A stretch of 64,000 bases of DNA from Chitinophaga filiformis (GCF_021646545.1 NZ_JAKIRP010000002.1:62001-126000), one strand, 5' to 3'. Positions 16,339-25,278 are shown, counted from the first letter of the stretch. Notes: generated by a model from the sequence alone, not told the origin. Made by a program: numbers and translations.

Positions 16339-17400
16339 TTATCCGATCAGCTGTTTGATAATCTCCAACCCCTCTGTCACCCTGTTCATATCCCGTTCAG
16401 CCCCCATCGCTATCCTGATATACTCGCCTGCATTAACACCCGGTGCGGCAAAGATAGTACCCGGCATAACTTCCACTCCTTTCTTCAACAGCGATGCATA
16501 TAGGAACGCAGCCGTAATACCACCCGGCAGTTTCAGCCAGCAGTGAAAACCATTGTCATGTCCGTATACCTCATACCCCGAAAGCACCGCTCTTGTTTTT
16601 ACCTGCCTGCTGTTACCTTCAATACGTTTTTCCCGGATCAGGTTTTCCAGTTCTCCACTGGTAATAGCTGCCGACACAAACCTGGTAAAGAAAGTGGAAG
16701 GATTGCTGGAAGTCAGTTTCAGCATCATGATGATTTGATCCCGGTATTGTTCGGGAGCCGCAATGAATGTTACCTTAACATCCGGCGCAAAAGGTTTGGA
16801 CAGGCTGTAAATGTACCAGCCAAGATCAGGCGCCAGTTGTGCGAAGTTGGCAGGAGGATTGTCTTCCAGGAAACCATAGGCATCATCATCAATGATGATC
16901 TGTCCGTGTTTACGGGCAATATCGATCAGTTCCAGGCGGCGTTCCAAAGGCATAACGACACCAGTAGGGTTGTTGATGGTAGGCATAATATAGATGGCCT
17001 TCACATTGTGCTGTGCCGTGGCTGCTTCCAGTGCCGATGGTAACATCCCTTTTTCATCGGTTTTGCAGCCGATCAGCTGTATATTCAGCAGTCGGGCAAT
17101 GGTCAGAAAATTGGAATAGGTAAACTCATCCACCGCTATGGCCTTTCCCTGCAAAGAAGCAGCTAATAGTGACACGATAATAGCCTGATGACCGGAAATG
17201 GCCATGAATATACGATCTTCACTAACAGCGGGTCCCTTACGCGAAATCCATCCGGCCGCCACCTGCCTGTCTTCCTGGTTGCCGGCGGCGGGTTTGATGG
17301 TAAACCACTCATTGTACGTTGAGTAATGCCTGTCAGTAATGGGTTTAAATACGGCCTGCTGGTCGGCAAGTACCGGGTAATTTGAACTTAGCGATATCAT
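16339..17400 (-). CDS. PLP-dependent fold-type I aminotransferase (MocR/2-aminoadipate type, no HTH)
   Basis: 353 residues from ATG 17400. It has the fold-type I landmarks: MPTINNPTGVVMPLERRLELI, the PLP-ring Asp in IIIDDDAYGFLED (171-173) and the Schiff-base Lys K202 in YIYSLSKPFAPDVKVTFI. The GVEVMPGTIFA and EYIRIAMGAE endings match the MocR/2-aminoadipate aminotransferase group, but the winged-helix DNA-binding domain of MocR regulators is missing, so this is an enzyme. Last gene of the minus-strand operon, 32 bases after the MFS gene. A second aminotransferase in the same operon suggests the pathway handles an amino compound; substrate unknown. Confidence 0.85.
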   Translation of the reverse strand: MISLSSNYPVLADQQAVFKPITDRHYSTYNEWFTIKPAAGNQEDRQVAAGWISRKGPAVSEDRIFMAISGHQAIIVSLLAASLQGKAIAVDEFTYSNFLTIARLLNIQLIGCKTDEKGMLPSALEAATAQHNVKAIYIMPTINNPTGVVMPLERRLELIDIARKHGQIIIDDDAYGFLEDNPPANFAQLAPDLGWYIYSLSKPFAPDVKVTFIAAPEQYRDQIIMMLKLTSSNPSTFFTRFVSAAITSGELENLIREKRIEGNSRQVKTRAVLSGYEVYGHDNGFHCWLKLPGGITAAFLYASLLKKGVEVMPGTIFAAPGVNAGEYIRIAMGAERDMNRVTEGLEIIKQLIG

Positions 17401-17432
17401 GGAGCTGAGGATTTGGACCGCCAAAAATACAA

Positions 17433-18599
17433 CTATTTCTCTTCAGAGATCTTACCTGCCTGTGAAGCCAGTAAGGTAATACCTGAACCCAGCACTGCGA
17501 TGATGGCAAAAGACCAGCGCAGGTCTGTGGCTTCGGAAATGAAACCGATCATCGGAGGCCCCAGCAGGAAACCCAGGAATCCGACCGTAGATACTGCGGC
17601 AATGGCAACACCGGGGGCCAGTGTTTTAGACTTACCCGCCAACGCCAGCACCAGCGGTACTACAGAAGATACGCCGATGCCCACCAGGAGAAATCCAATA
17701 GTGGCAGTGACAAGGAAGGGAAAACAGATCGCCAGCAATAAACCGGAGGTGGTTAGCATACCACTGATCTGTAATACTTTTTTTGCACCCAGTCTTGTAA
17801 CAAAGCGGTCGGCAATGAACCTGCCGCCGGCCATGGTGCTCATGAAGGCAATATATCCTGCAGTAGTGAGGTGTTCAGGTACCTGCACTGTCTTCTGGAA
17901 ATAGATACCGCTCCAGTCGAACATGGTACCTTCTGTTACCAGGCTGCAGAATGCGATCAATCCGAGTTTAAGAATGCTGCTGTCTGGTTTGGCAAAGATG
18001 GGTTGTGAACTGTCGGAAACTTCATCCGCCGGCAAAAGGTATCGATAGAAGATCAACACCAATGCCCAGCAGATGATACAGATGAAAATGAAATGTTGTA
18101 ACACCGGCAGCTCCATGTTGATAGCGATAGTGCCGAGCCCTACCCCGGCAAAACCTGCTAAACTCCACAGACCGTGGAAAGAAGCCATAATGGACCTGCC
18201 ATATAATGCCTCAATTCCAACAGCCTGTGTGTTCATGGATATTTCAAAAACATTATTCATAAAGCCAAAACAGAACAATAGTATCACTAACTGCCATATA
18301 TCTGAAGCCAGCCCGATCGCAGAAAGCATGAGGGGGAATAACAATCCGGCGCTGATCAGCACTTTCCGGCTACCCAGACGGGTAACCAGCCAGCCCGATA
18401 CCGGCAGACTTACCATCAGGCCGATAGGCAGGGCAAACAGTACACCTCCCAGTGCGGCATTGTTCAGCCGGAAGATGGCCTTAATGTCATGTATCCTGCA
18501 GGCCCAGCTGGCGTAGGTCAGTCCGGCGATGAAAAAGAATACGCTTGTTGCAATACGGTGAGACCGCTTCAGGTTAAGATGGACAGTCAGATCTTTCAT
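17433..18599 (-). CDS. MFS transporter
   Basis: 388 residues with about 12 hydrophobic segments, for example ALGGVLFALPIGLMVSLPVSG and the MFS loop signature GWLVTRLGSRKVLISAG between helices 2 and 3, repeated as ADRFVTRLGAKKVLQISG in the second half. The form is like the YbjJ/fucose-permease-like MFS group. It follows the HAD gene by 6 bases. In a pathway operon it could export the product or import the substrate; direction cannot be read from sequence. Confidence 0.88.
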   Translation of the reverse strand: MKDLTVHLNLKRSHRIATSVFFFIAGLTYASWACRIHDIKAIFRLNNAALGGVLFALPIGLMVSLPVSGWLVTRLGSRKVLISAGLLFPLMLSAIGLASDIWQLVILLFCFGFMNNVFEISMNTQAVGIEALYGRSIMASFHGLWSLAGFAGVGLGTIAINMELPVLQHFIFICIICWALVLIFYRYLLPADEVSDSSQPIFAKPDSSILKLGLIAFCSLVTEGTMFDWSGIYFQKTVQVPEHLTTAGYIAFMSTMAGGRFIADRFVTRLGAKKVLQISGMLTTSGLLLAICFPFLVTATIGFLLVGIGVSSVVPLVLALAGKSKTLAPGVAIAAVSTVGFLGFLLGPPMIGFISEATDLRWSFAIIAVLGSGITLLASQAGKISEEK

Positions 18600-18605
18600 A
18601 AATCG

Positions 18606-19289
18606 TTACGAGGTTAAGGTCATAAGGCCAATATGCTGCTCCAGTTCGTCATAGTCCGAGATCTTGATGATGTCGTTGATGTGGGCCAGCTTCTTGTTGT
18701 CAATACCGATAAACTTTATGCCAAGTTGCAGCGTGGCCTGGTAGTCCCAGTTGCCATCACCGACATATATAATATCTGACAGCTCGGGCGACTCATTATG
18801 CCGCTTGTTCATCTTATTGATGGTATGGCTGATAATATCCCGTCTTGCAAAAGCATCCTGTGCAAATGAAGCCGCACTGCAGTCTTCAATATTAATGCCG
18901 GCACACTGCAATTTAAACAAGGCAGATTGTTTCCATCCACCGGTAGCGAGACCTATGCGCAGATCTTCATTACGGGCCAGTGTGCTGATGATCTTTCCTG
19001 CTTTGGGGATTTCCCGGAAATGACTGGCTTGTTTTTCATAAGCGGCTTCCAGTAATGTGCAGAAGCAATCAATGAAGTTCTCTATCTCCGTAACGGTGCA
19101 CGGACGGTTCCTGCGCTCAAGCGATAACTGGTTGAGGATACCGGAGTCGGTGGTGTTCTCGTAATGTCCGTAATTGGTATTAAAGTCGGAAAAATTGAAA
19201 GTAGCGGCAATGGCCTTAGTAAAACAGAGATCGTCTATCTCTGTCGTATTGGTCAATGTGCCATCTATATCAAAAATAATGTACTTCAT
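18606..19289 (-). CDS. HAD-superfamily hydrolase (phosphatase type)
   Basis: 227 residues. Motif I FDIDGTLTNTTEID carries the nucleophile and acid/base Asp pair, with a helical cap domain at about residues 17-95. Motif II Thr is in IGLATGGWKQSA, motif III Lys would be about residue 160, and motif IV is DIIYVGDGNWDYQATLQLG. This is the phosphoglycolate-phosphatase-like subfamily, which removes phosphate from small metabolites. In the operon it would dephosphorylate a sugar- or polyol-phosphate intermediate before export. Spacing to the dehydrogenase is 10 bases. Confidence 0.88.
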   Translation of the reverse strand: MKYIIFDIDGTLTNTTEIDDLCFTKAIAATFNFSDFNTNYGHYENTTDSGILNQLSLERRNRPCTVTEIENFIDCFCTLLEAAYEKQASHFREIPKAGKIISTLARNEDLRIGLATGGWKQSALFKLQCAGINIEDCSAASFAQDAFARRDIISHTINKMNKRHNESPELSDIIYVGDGNWDYQATLQLGIKFIGIDNKKLAHINDIIKISDYDELEQHIGLMTLTS

Positions 19290-19299
19290 AAAAGCAGTT

Positions 19300-20322
19300 T
19301 TAAAACTTGATAACAGATTTCAGACTGGAAATGTCATTGTTACGCTGACGTTTGGCAACATTACATCCCAGGTCTGATACAGCATCCTTAAATTCATCGA
19401 TGCCATATGATTTTGTGATGATCTTTTCCAGTCCCAGCACCTGGCCGTTGATGAGATCCACAGCATGTTTGAAAGTGTCTTGTGAATCGATGGAGCCGAT
19501 GATGGAAATACTGCGGTCGGTGATCTCACGCGGATTGATGGTCTGCTGATTGTTACGCAGTCCTATCAGTGCAATCTTTCCGCCATCGGCTACTGCATCG
19601 ATCGATTTTTCCAGCATGCTGCCTGTCGTATCTACGATCAGGTCGTACTGGTGTTTACGAGGTGCAAAATGACCAGACAGGTACCAGCCTGAAGTGAGAA
19701 TATCGTTGTCGGTGATAAGCTCAGTTCTATTGGCAGAAGTCTCATAGATGGTGCCTGCCTGGATACCGTATTGTTTCAATGCCAGGTAGAACAATAGTCC
19801 GACAGGACCACCGCCCAGAATGGCTACATTATAGAATGGAGTGACTGCCAGCTTCTTCACCGCCGTTAGCACACAGCTGAGTGGCTCTGACATGGCGCCC
19901 TGTTCAAAAGGTACATCATCTGCCAGGGGATAGATGAAGCGTTTCGTAGTCTTAAAGTATTTCGTGAACGTACCGTCAATGGAAACGCCCGCCTCGGTCC
20001 TTGATTTCAGGAAACAGTGATTACGTAAGCCTTTCCTGCAGTTCTCGCAATAACCGCAGTAGTAGGTGGGGTCGATAATGACACGGTCGCCCACATTGAA
20101 GTTTTCAACGCCTCTGCCTTTTTCAACAATTACACCGGCAGATTCGTGGCCGATGATCACTTTCTCCTTAGCATTATATTCGCCGGAGATGATGCTGAGG
20201 TCTGTGCCGCAGATGCCGGTAGCGCGGATCTCTACGATGACTTCATCGGGCAATGTGATGGCGGGGTCTTCCCGTTCTTCCAGTTGAATGTTCCAGGGAC
20301 CGTGATAAACGATAGCTTGCAT
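19300..20322 (-). CDS. Zinc-dependent medium-chain dehydrogenase
   Basis: 340 residues from ATG 20322, where the MQAIVYHGPWNIQLEE opening matches MDR alcohol dehydrogenases. Catalytic zinc ligands are C38 (GICGTDL) and H59-E60 (GHESAG). The structural zinc site is C89, C92, C95 and C103 (YYCGYCENCRKGLRNHC). The nucleotide motif is VAILGGGPVGLLF. The general form is close to glucose/polyol dehydrogenases and to the aminocyclitol-pathway dehydrogenases, which oxidise a sugar hydroxyl to a ketone that an aminotransferase then converts. That pairing with the preceding class III aminotransferase (gap 13 bases) is the basis of the pathway idea. Confidence 0.9.
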   Translation of the reverse strand: MQAIVYHGPWNIQLEEREDPAITLPDEVIVEIRATGICGTDLSIISGEYNAKEKVIIGHESAGVIVEKGRGVENFNVGDRVIIDPTYYCGYCENCRKGLRNHCFLKSRTEAGVSIDGTFTKYFKTTKRFIYPLADDVPFEQGAMSEPLSCVLTAVKKLAVTPFYNVAILGGGPVGLLFYLALKQYGIQAGTIYETSANRTELITDNDILTSGWYLSGHFAPRKHQYDLIVDTTGSMLEKSIDAVADGGKIALIGLRNNQQTINPREITDRSISIIGSIDSQDTFKHAVDLINGQVLGLEKIITKSYGIDEFKDAVSDLGCNVAKRQRNNDISSLKSVIKF

Positions 20323-20335
20323 GGGTAACAATTTT

Positions 20336-21568
20336 TTAAAGCTGACTGAATAATTTGTCCAGCCTGTCGCAGATTTCCTGTACATCGTCGACAGTGGCCG
20401 TGAGAGCGGGTCTTACTTTTACAACATTGCCAAAGCCATATCTGGAACCTCTCAGAATAAGTTTATGTTCTTCCAGTGCTTTGTCGATGATCCTGTTGGT
20501 CAGCGGTACATCCGGAGCGCCGTCTTTATCAACGATCTCCAGACCCCACATATATCCCATTCCTCTTACGTCGCCGATGAAGTGACCGTATTGCTCTTTC
20601 AGTCTGTTGAGCAGCTGGCCGAGTATAACGCCGTTATCGCGCACGTTTTCGAGGAATCCTTCGCGGGATACGATCTCCATCGTTTTCTGAGCAGCTGCCA
20701 GGGAGAGCAGATTGCCACCTGACGTATACGAGTGCTCAAATTTTTCCAGCACGGCAAATTCAGGCCTGTAAAGGATAGCCGCAGTAGGGATGCCTATGCC
20801 GCCTAATCCTTTTGCCAGCGTGATGATATCTGGTTGCATATCAAAATGCTCACTGGCGAACATGTAACCTGTTCTGCCGATGCCGGTCTGTACTTCGTCT
20901 GAGATGAGAACTATGTCCAGTTCATCACAGATCTTTTTGATCCTTTCAAAATACCCCGGCGGCGGTACAACGTTTCCGCCGTTGCCCAGGATGGGTTCCA
21001 TGATGATGCAGGATACGTTGCCGGAGCCGCCGTATTCTACATAGTCATAGATGGCTTCTGTGCACAGGTAACCGCAATTGGGATACTTGGCAGAATAAGG
21101 GCACCTGTAGCAATAGGGCGCAGGTACAATAGCGTGTTTGTTGGAGATGGTATTGGCGAACGACTTTCTTCTGAAAGCGTTGCCTGAAATACTGGTCGTA
21201 AAAAGTGTTTGTCCATGATGGGAGAGGGACAGGCTGAGGACTTCATTTTTACCATTGAACTTGTTGGCTATTTTAACAGCGCCTTCATTGGCCGTAGAGC
21301 CAATGATGTCACGCATCCAGCCATCAGTAATGCCTTCAGGAGCATGTTCCAGTATGCTGTTCAGCACATTGGAAGCAAGTTCGCCGGTAAAAGAGGAGGA
21401 AACATGTATCAGGTCTTTTACCTGCTGCTGTAGAATGTCTACCACTTCCGGATGACTGTATCCGAGAGCGAGGTTAAAGGTACCTGAAACGGCATCGATG
21501 TACTCTTCGTCATGCGAAGTATAAAGGCGTATGCCACTGCCTTTAGTAAACTGAATGTTAACAGACAT
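20336..21568 (-). CDS. Class III PLP-dependent aminotransferase with Cys-rich insert
   Basis: 410 residues. Fold-type I class III landmarks are D224 in LISDEVQTGIGRTGYMFASE and the PLP Lys K253 in ITLAKGLGGIGIP. A four-Cys segment (C153, C156, C165, C169 in CYRCPYSAKYPNCGYLC) occurs where some GABA-transaminase-like enzymes carry a C-x2-C metal or iron-sulfur site. These enzymes move amino groups between omega-amino acids, amines or keto-sugars and an alpha-keto acid. First gene of the five-gene minus-strand operon, so it may define the pathway entry. Substrate not readable. Confidence 0.9.
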   Translation of the reverse strand: MSVNIQFTKGSGIRLYTSHDEEYIDAVSGTFNLALGYSHPEVVDILQQQVKDLIHVSSSFTGELASNVLNSILEHAPEGITDGWMRDIIGSTANEGAVKIANKFNGKNEVLSLSLSHHGQTLFTTSISGNAFRRKSFANTISNKHAIVPAPYCYRCPYSAKYPNCGYLCTEAIYDYVEYGGSGNVSCIIMEPILGNGGNVVPPPGYFERIKKICDELDIVLISDEVQTGIGRTGYMFASEHFDMQPDIITLAKGLGGIGIPTAAILYRPEFAVLEKFEHSYTSGGNLLSLAAAQKTMEIVSREGFLENVRDNGVILGQLLNRLKEQYGHFIGDVRGMGYMWGLEIVDKDGAPDVPLTNRIIDKALEEHKLILRGSRYGFGNVVKVRPALTATVDDVQEICDRLDKLFSQL

Positions 21569-22026
21569 GGGGGTTGGGTTTTACATAAGAAAATCAAAAA
21601 TGGTGGAATGGCGTAAGATAACGGGTCACATAGACTGAGTTACATAACGAACAAATGTTTCTTGAACTTCCTGCAGGGAATCCGGGTTATACAATTTTTT
21701 TTAAGACGTGGTGGACCTGAAAATGTGTCTAGCTTCATTATCAAAATTCACGATGCCAAAGTAGAATGTATTTATGAGAATTTCTTTTTTTTGTTTTAAA
21801 CGAATCCTTTATTTTTTATTAAATAGGATTGTAAATTGTTGATGTGAGAGAGGAAATGAGATGAGCTGTAATGCTTTGTAGTTAACGGTTTCATAGAACT
21901 GCTGCATTCATGCTGCATGCAGTGGACCTGTTAAACTGCTGCATGTATTTTATGGTATAACAGTGTTATAAAACAGCAACTGAAATGATGTTGCGCTCAC
22001 ATGTTAGTAACTCCGTAAAACAGGTA
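21569..22026. other. Intergenic region upstream of the aminotransferase operon
   Basis: About 460 bases without a credible gene, AT-rich with several T-runs. It must hold the promoter of the minus-strand operon starting at 21568, but no exact TAnnTTTG box was found; AACATTTG on the minus strand near 21650 is a one-mismatch candidate. Around 21895-21945 the word CTGCTGCAT occurs twice directly and CTGCATGCAG is a short palindrome. Nothing else is recognised. Confidence 0.5.
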
Positions 22027-22057
22027 TGGCTGCTCCGGTATTGATGCGGAACAGCCA
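22027..22057 (-). terminator. Hairpin downstream of the first lipoprotein gene
   Basis: TGGCTGCTCCG and CGGAACAGCCA pair over 11 positions with one mismatch and a 9-base loop, about 50 bases after the stop of the minus-strand lipoprotein at 22106. The following T-run is weak, so termination is probable rather than certain. Confidence 0.4.
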
Positions 22058-22105
22058 CTCCCGTATTACTTTTCATTTTCGTTTATGAGAACAACGCTAG
22101 CGTCG

Positions 22106-22618
22106 TTATTCTATTACGGTAACCTTTCCTTTGTAAACACCCCTGATACGACGCTCACCAAATTCAAGTACATATGTGAAGGTTTGGTATTGCGGACCTT
22201 GTACGAATGTGAGACTGCCCCCTGTAGGTTTACTGAGTATCTCTCCTGTTCCGGTTACTTCCTGTCCGTCTTTGTAAGTGACATTCTGATAGAGCAGTGC
22301 CACATCAAAATTCTTATTGCTGTCAAATGCCGCCGAATCAGATGGCATATAGGTATAAGTGACTTTATCTGACAGTGTTTCCAGCAGGAATTGAACAGTA
22401 TGCACCTGGCCGGAAAAGGAGGCTGACTGCTTCATGTCAGTAAAGGCAACTTCAACGCCGCCTGTCCAGTTTTTCCTGATGGCATAGTCCGTGTGAAAAA
22501 GGGAATCATTCAGTGTAAAACCATTACGCGGATCTACACCATCATTGCCACCATATACGCACCCTGAGAAGTATAAAAATAGTATAGCAGCCGCAAGGCT
22601 GAGAGTTGACATCTTCAT
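22106..22618 (-). CDS. Lipoprotein, paralogue of the next gene
   Basis: 170 residues with a signal peptide and lipobox (ILFLYFSGC, Cys about residue 20), so it is predicted to be lipid-anchored. The mature part is a predicted beta-sandwich-like protein with YTYMPSDSAAFDSNKNFDVA and a GTYKGKV-like end (RGVYKGKVTVIE). It shares length, strand order and several motifs with the lipoprotein at 22744, including NGFT/SGFT, YTY..SDS..(F/Y)D..KNF and the G(V/E)Y.G.V.VI terminus. Function unknown. An exact -7 box (TATATTTG) precedes it, so it has its own promoter despite the neighbouring paralogue. Confidence 0.8.
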   Translation of the reverse strand: MKMSTLSLAAAILFLYFSGCVYGGNDGVDPRNGFTLNDSLFHTDYAIRKNWTGGVEVAFTDMKQSASFSGQVHTVQFLLETLSDKVTYTYMPSDSAAFDSNKNFDVALLYQNVTYKDGQEVTGTGEILSKPTGGSLTFVQGPQYQTFTYVLEFGERRIRGVYKGKVTVIE

Positions 22619-22656
22619 TAGTTGTAGGTTTCTTGTAGTCTATACCGATAATGATG

Positions 22657-22664
22657 CAAATATA
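22657..22664 (-). promoter_or_regulatory. -7 promoter box for the lipoprotein at 22106
   Basis: Minus-strand TATATTTG matches TAnnTTTG exactly, 39 bases before the ATG at 22618. No TTG at ideal -33 spacing, so strength is uncertain. Confidence 0.45.
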
Positions 22665-22693
22665 TAAATTGTTTCTGATGACTATATAAAAAA

Positions 22694-22722
22694 AAGACTG
22701 TCTGCCATAGGCAAACAGTCTT
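22694..22722 (-). terminator. Rho-independent terminator after the lipoprotein at 22744
   Basis: A 13-bp stem with one G-U pair and a 3-base loop, followed on the minus strand by a run of T residues (the A-run at 22688-22695 on plus). It lies 22 bases after the stop at 22744 and separates the two paralogous lipoprotein genes transcriptionally. Confidence 0.8.
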
Positions 22723-22743
22723 CTTATAATGAAATTTTATCAG

Positions 22744-23256
22744 TTATTTGATAACCTTCACTTCTCCGTTGTATTCACCTTTAACGGTAATGGTCTTGTA
22801 CTTCAGTTCATACACTACGCTATAAACTTCCTGGGTCTTTTTCACAGTAACTGAGCCACCGATCAGGGAATCCTGGTAAGTGGATGCTTCTGTAAATTCA
22901 CCATCGGCGAATGGCTGCTTGAAGTATACATATGCATCTTCAAAATTCTTGGTGCCATCGTAACCGGTAGAGTCGCTGTTTTTATACGTATATGTCTGGC
23001 CGGAAATAACGGTGTCGAGGTCAATACCAACAGCGCTGGCAGTTCCCGCAAAACCATCAACAGCGATGTCTTTATCTGCAAATGCGATCTGTCTTCCGTC
23101 AGTAGCCCAGTCAAACAGGTAGCCATAAGGAGTATTGACAGTTTCTGTGTTGTAGGTAAAGCCACTTACAGGAGATTGGTCCGGATTCTCATCGTCTTTA
23201 CTACAAGCAGCAAGGAACAGTGTGGCAGCGAACAGGCTAAAAACTAATTTCTTCAT
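22744..23256 (-). CDS. Lipoprotein, paralogue of the gene at 22106
   Basis: 170 residues with a classical lipoprotein signal (KKLVFSLFAATLFLAACSKDDENPD, Cys about residue 18). The acidic SKDDE after the lipid Cys fits the Bacteroidota lipoprotein export signal that places proteins on the cell surface. The mature part parallels the neighbouring lipoprotein: SGFTYNTE, TYTYKNSDSTGYDGTKNFEDA, GGSVTV and the GEYNGEVKVIK end. Function unknown; a surface ligand-binding or structural role is only a guess. Confidence 0.82.
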   Translation of the reverse strand: MKKLVFSLFAATLFLAACSKDDENPDQSPVSGFTYNTETVNTPYGYLFDWATDGRQIAFADKDIAVDGFAGTASAVGIDLDTVISGQTYTYKNSDSTGYDGTKNFEDAYVYFKQPFADGEFTEASTYQDSLIGGSVTVKKTQEVYSVVYELKYKTITVKGEYNGEVKVIK

Positions 23257-23478
23257 GATCTGTGAATTGGTTCTATTTGGTATAGGTTAAACATCGTCGT
23301 TATGACGAATATCTTAGGTTTTCTTGTTATCAGATTGACGGATACAGTAAAACAGTCATTCAGTGTAACATCCAGTTGTACGGTAAAAAACAATCATGCC
23401 CCCGGGGGCTTGCGGGCGCAAATATAGTAATATTATTTATAATGTTAATGGGTGGAAGCAAACATAATGGAAAGAGTA

Positions 23479-23509
23479 TGCCCTGGCGGTTAACATGACT
23501 GCCAGGGCA
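23479..23509 (-). terminator. Hairpin downstream of surE
   Basis: TGCCCTGGC (23479-23487) pairs perfectly with GCCAGGGCA (23501-23509), loop 13 bases, 17 bases after the surE stop on the minus strand. It is followed by a pyrimidine-rich stretch without a long T-run. Confidence 0.5.
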
Positions 23510-23525
23510 AGTATACCTGGTTGAT

Positions 23526-24257
23526 CTAGGACTGGCTATTCAGGGCCGCCTGTAGTTCTGCTTCATTTGTAAGGTCGAGCCGTAATGGGGTGATGGAAAC
23601 AAAATCATTCTCCACTGCCCACCTGTCGGTACCTTCTTCTGCCGGTTCCAGCGGGGTAACGGTAAACCAGTAGTGCTTACGGTTCATGGGGTCGGTACCC
23701 GGTACGATCTTTCCATCATAAAGACGAACAGATTGCCGCGTCCAACGGATGCCTTTGGGCAGTGGTGGAAAATTGACGTTAAAAAGGCTCAATCCGGGTT
23801 TTTCGAGCAACAATTGAAGCACCATTTCCACATAATTCTCAAAAGCAGGAAAATTGGGTTCTGATTTACCCACAGGCGTGCTCAGTGCAATGCCTTTTAT
23901 ACCCAGTAGTACAGCCTGCTTGGCGGCAGCCAATGTACCTGAATGCCACATGCCGTTACCGAGATTCGGCCCCATATTGATGCCTGAAAGCACAACATCT
24001 GTCTTTGCGTAAAGGTGAGTACCTAATGCCACGCAGTCGGCCGGTGTGCCGTTCACCCTGTAAGCCTCTATACCTTCAAAGTTGATAGGAGAAGCCTTGA
24101 AGGAAAGTGGCCGGGAATGCGTTACCGCATGTCCCATAGAAGACTGTTCCACATCCGGCGCTACTATTCTTACCTCTCCGAACCGCTTTGCCACTTTTGC
24201 AAGGGCAGCTATGCCCGGACTGTAAATGCCGTCATCGTTGGTGATTAGTATTTTCAT
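23526..24257 (-). CDS. surE: SurE 5'/3'-nucleotidase
   Basis: 243 residues, usual SurE length. Metal-binding ITNDDGIYSPGI (D8, D9) opens the protein, followed by the Ser loop APDVEQSSMGHAVT, VNGTPADCVALG and SGINMGPNLGNGMWHSGTLAA with the catalytic Asn. SurE dephosphorylates nucleoside monophosphates and short polyphosphates in the cytoplasm and helps stationary-phase survival. Divergent from the lipid-kinase-like gene with 62 bases between them. High confidence. Confidence 0.95.
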   Translation of the reverse strand: MKILITNDDGIYSPGIAALAKVAKRFGEVRIVAPDVEQSSMGHAVTHSRPLSFKASPINFEGIEAYRVNGTPADCVALGTHLYAKTDVVLSGINMGPNLGNGMWHSGTLAAAKQAVLLGIKGIALSTPVGKSEPNFPAFENYVEMVLQLLLEKPGLSLFNVNFPPLPKGIRWTRQSVRLYDGKIVPGTDPMNRKHYWFTVTPLEPAEEGTDRWAVENDFVSITPLRLDLTNEAELQAALNSQS

Positions 24258-24319
24258 ACCTATGCGGCCTCCAAATTCATGCCATCAGGGCATGGTATCC
24301 TTTTTGCAAATAATATGTT

Positions 24320-25210
24320 ATGAAAGCGCATTTACTGCATAACCCCAAAGCGGGCGATAAAGATCATTCCGAAAATGAGCTGGTAAAACAGATCAGTGCT
24401 CATGATATCCGCTGTATATATTCCAATGTCAAAAAAGAATGGGTCAAAGACCTCACGCCCGATGCAGACTTTGTGATCATTGCAGGAGGCGATGGTACTG
24501 TCAGAAAGGTCATACTCGAATTCCTCGGCGGTAAAGCGGATAGAAGATATCCCATTGCGTTACTGCCCATGGGTACTGCCAACAATATCAGCCGATCGCT
24601 GGATGTGGTAGGAAATCCTGATGATATTATCGGTTCCTGGCATCAGCATCGTATCAAAAAGTTTGACGTGGGTAGGATAGCCGGCTTTCATGAAGAGATG
24701 TTTTTCCTCGAAGGCTTCGGATTTGGCGTATTCCCCGTGTTGATGGAAGCCATGAAACAACTGGAAGAACCCGATGAGCCGGAAGAAAAGCTGAAAATGG
24801 CCCTGGAAATGTTGCATGACGTCATAGATAACTATACTGCCCAGGAATGCCGGCTGGAAATTGACGGTGTGGACCACTCCGGCAAATACCTGCTGGTGGA
24901 AGTGATGAACATCCGCTCTATCGGCCCCGGATTGAACCTGAATGGTGATGCAGATGTAGGAGACGGAGAAATGGAAGTGATCCTGCTGGGAGAAGATAAA
25001 AGGAAAGCCTTTTCAGCATACATACAAGACAGGATCTCCTCAGCTGCACATAAAGACTACGATCTTCCCGTTATAAAAGGCAAAAATATCCGGATAGGCT
25101 GGGAAGACGAACATGCCCATATCGACGATGAACTGATAAAAGTGGGGAAGGGCAAAAGCTACATTGTCAGCATTTTGAAGCGGGAACTGGAGTTTTTAGT
25201 CCCGGCCTGA
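24320..25210 (+). CDS. Diacylglycerol-kinase-catalytic-domain (lipid kinase) family protein
   Basis: 296 residues. The nucleotide-binding signature IIAGGDGTVRK (GGDGT at 56-60) and LLPMGTANNISRSL define the DAGK catalytic/NAD-kinase-like fold; GFGFGVFPVLMEA and the LVEVMNIRSIGPGLNLNGDADVGDGEMEVILL segment form the second domain. Family members phosphorylate diacylglycerol, sphingoid bases or related lipids at the inner membrane. Compared with DgkB/YegS the C-terminus is standard. Divergent from surE. Substrate not determinable. Confidence 0.88.
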   Translation: MKAHLLHNPKAGDKDHSENELVKQISAHDIRCIYSNVKKEWVKDLTPDADFVIIAGGDGTVRKVILEFLGGKADRRYPIALLPMGTANNISRSLDVVGNPDDIIGSWHQHRIKKFDVGRIAGFHEEMFFLEGFGFGVFPVLMEAMKQLEEPDEPEEKLKMALEMLHDVIDNYTAQECRLEIDGVDHSGKYLLVEVMNIRSIGPGLNLNGDADVGDGEMEVILLGEDKRKAFSAYIQDRISSAAHKDYDLPVIKGKNIRIGWEDEHAHIDDELIKVGKGKSYIVSILKRELEFLVPA

Positions 25211-25278
25211 GTATAGATTGCTTGCTTCCTCCCTGTATAAGTGGTAATTTGCAGCTTTTTATGTGATATTACCTTTAT

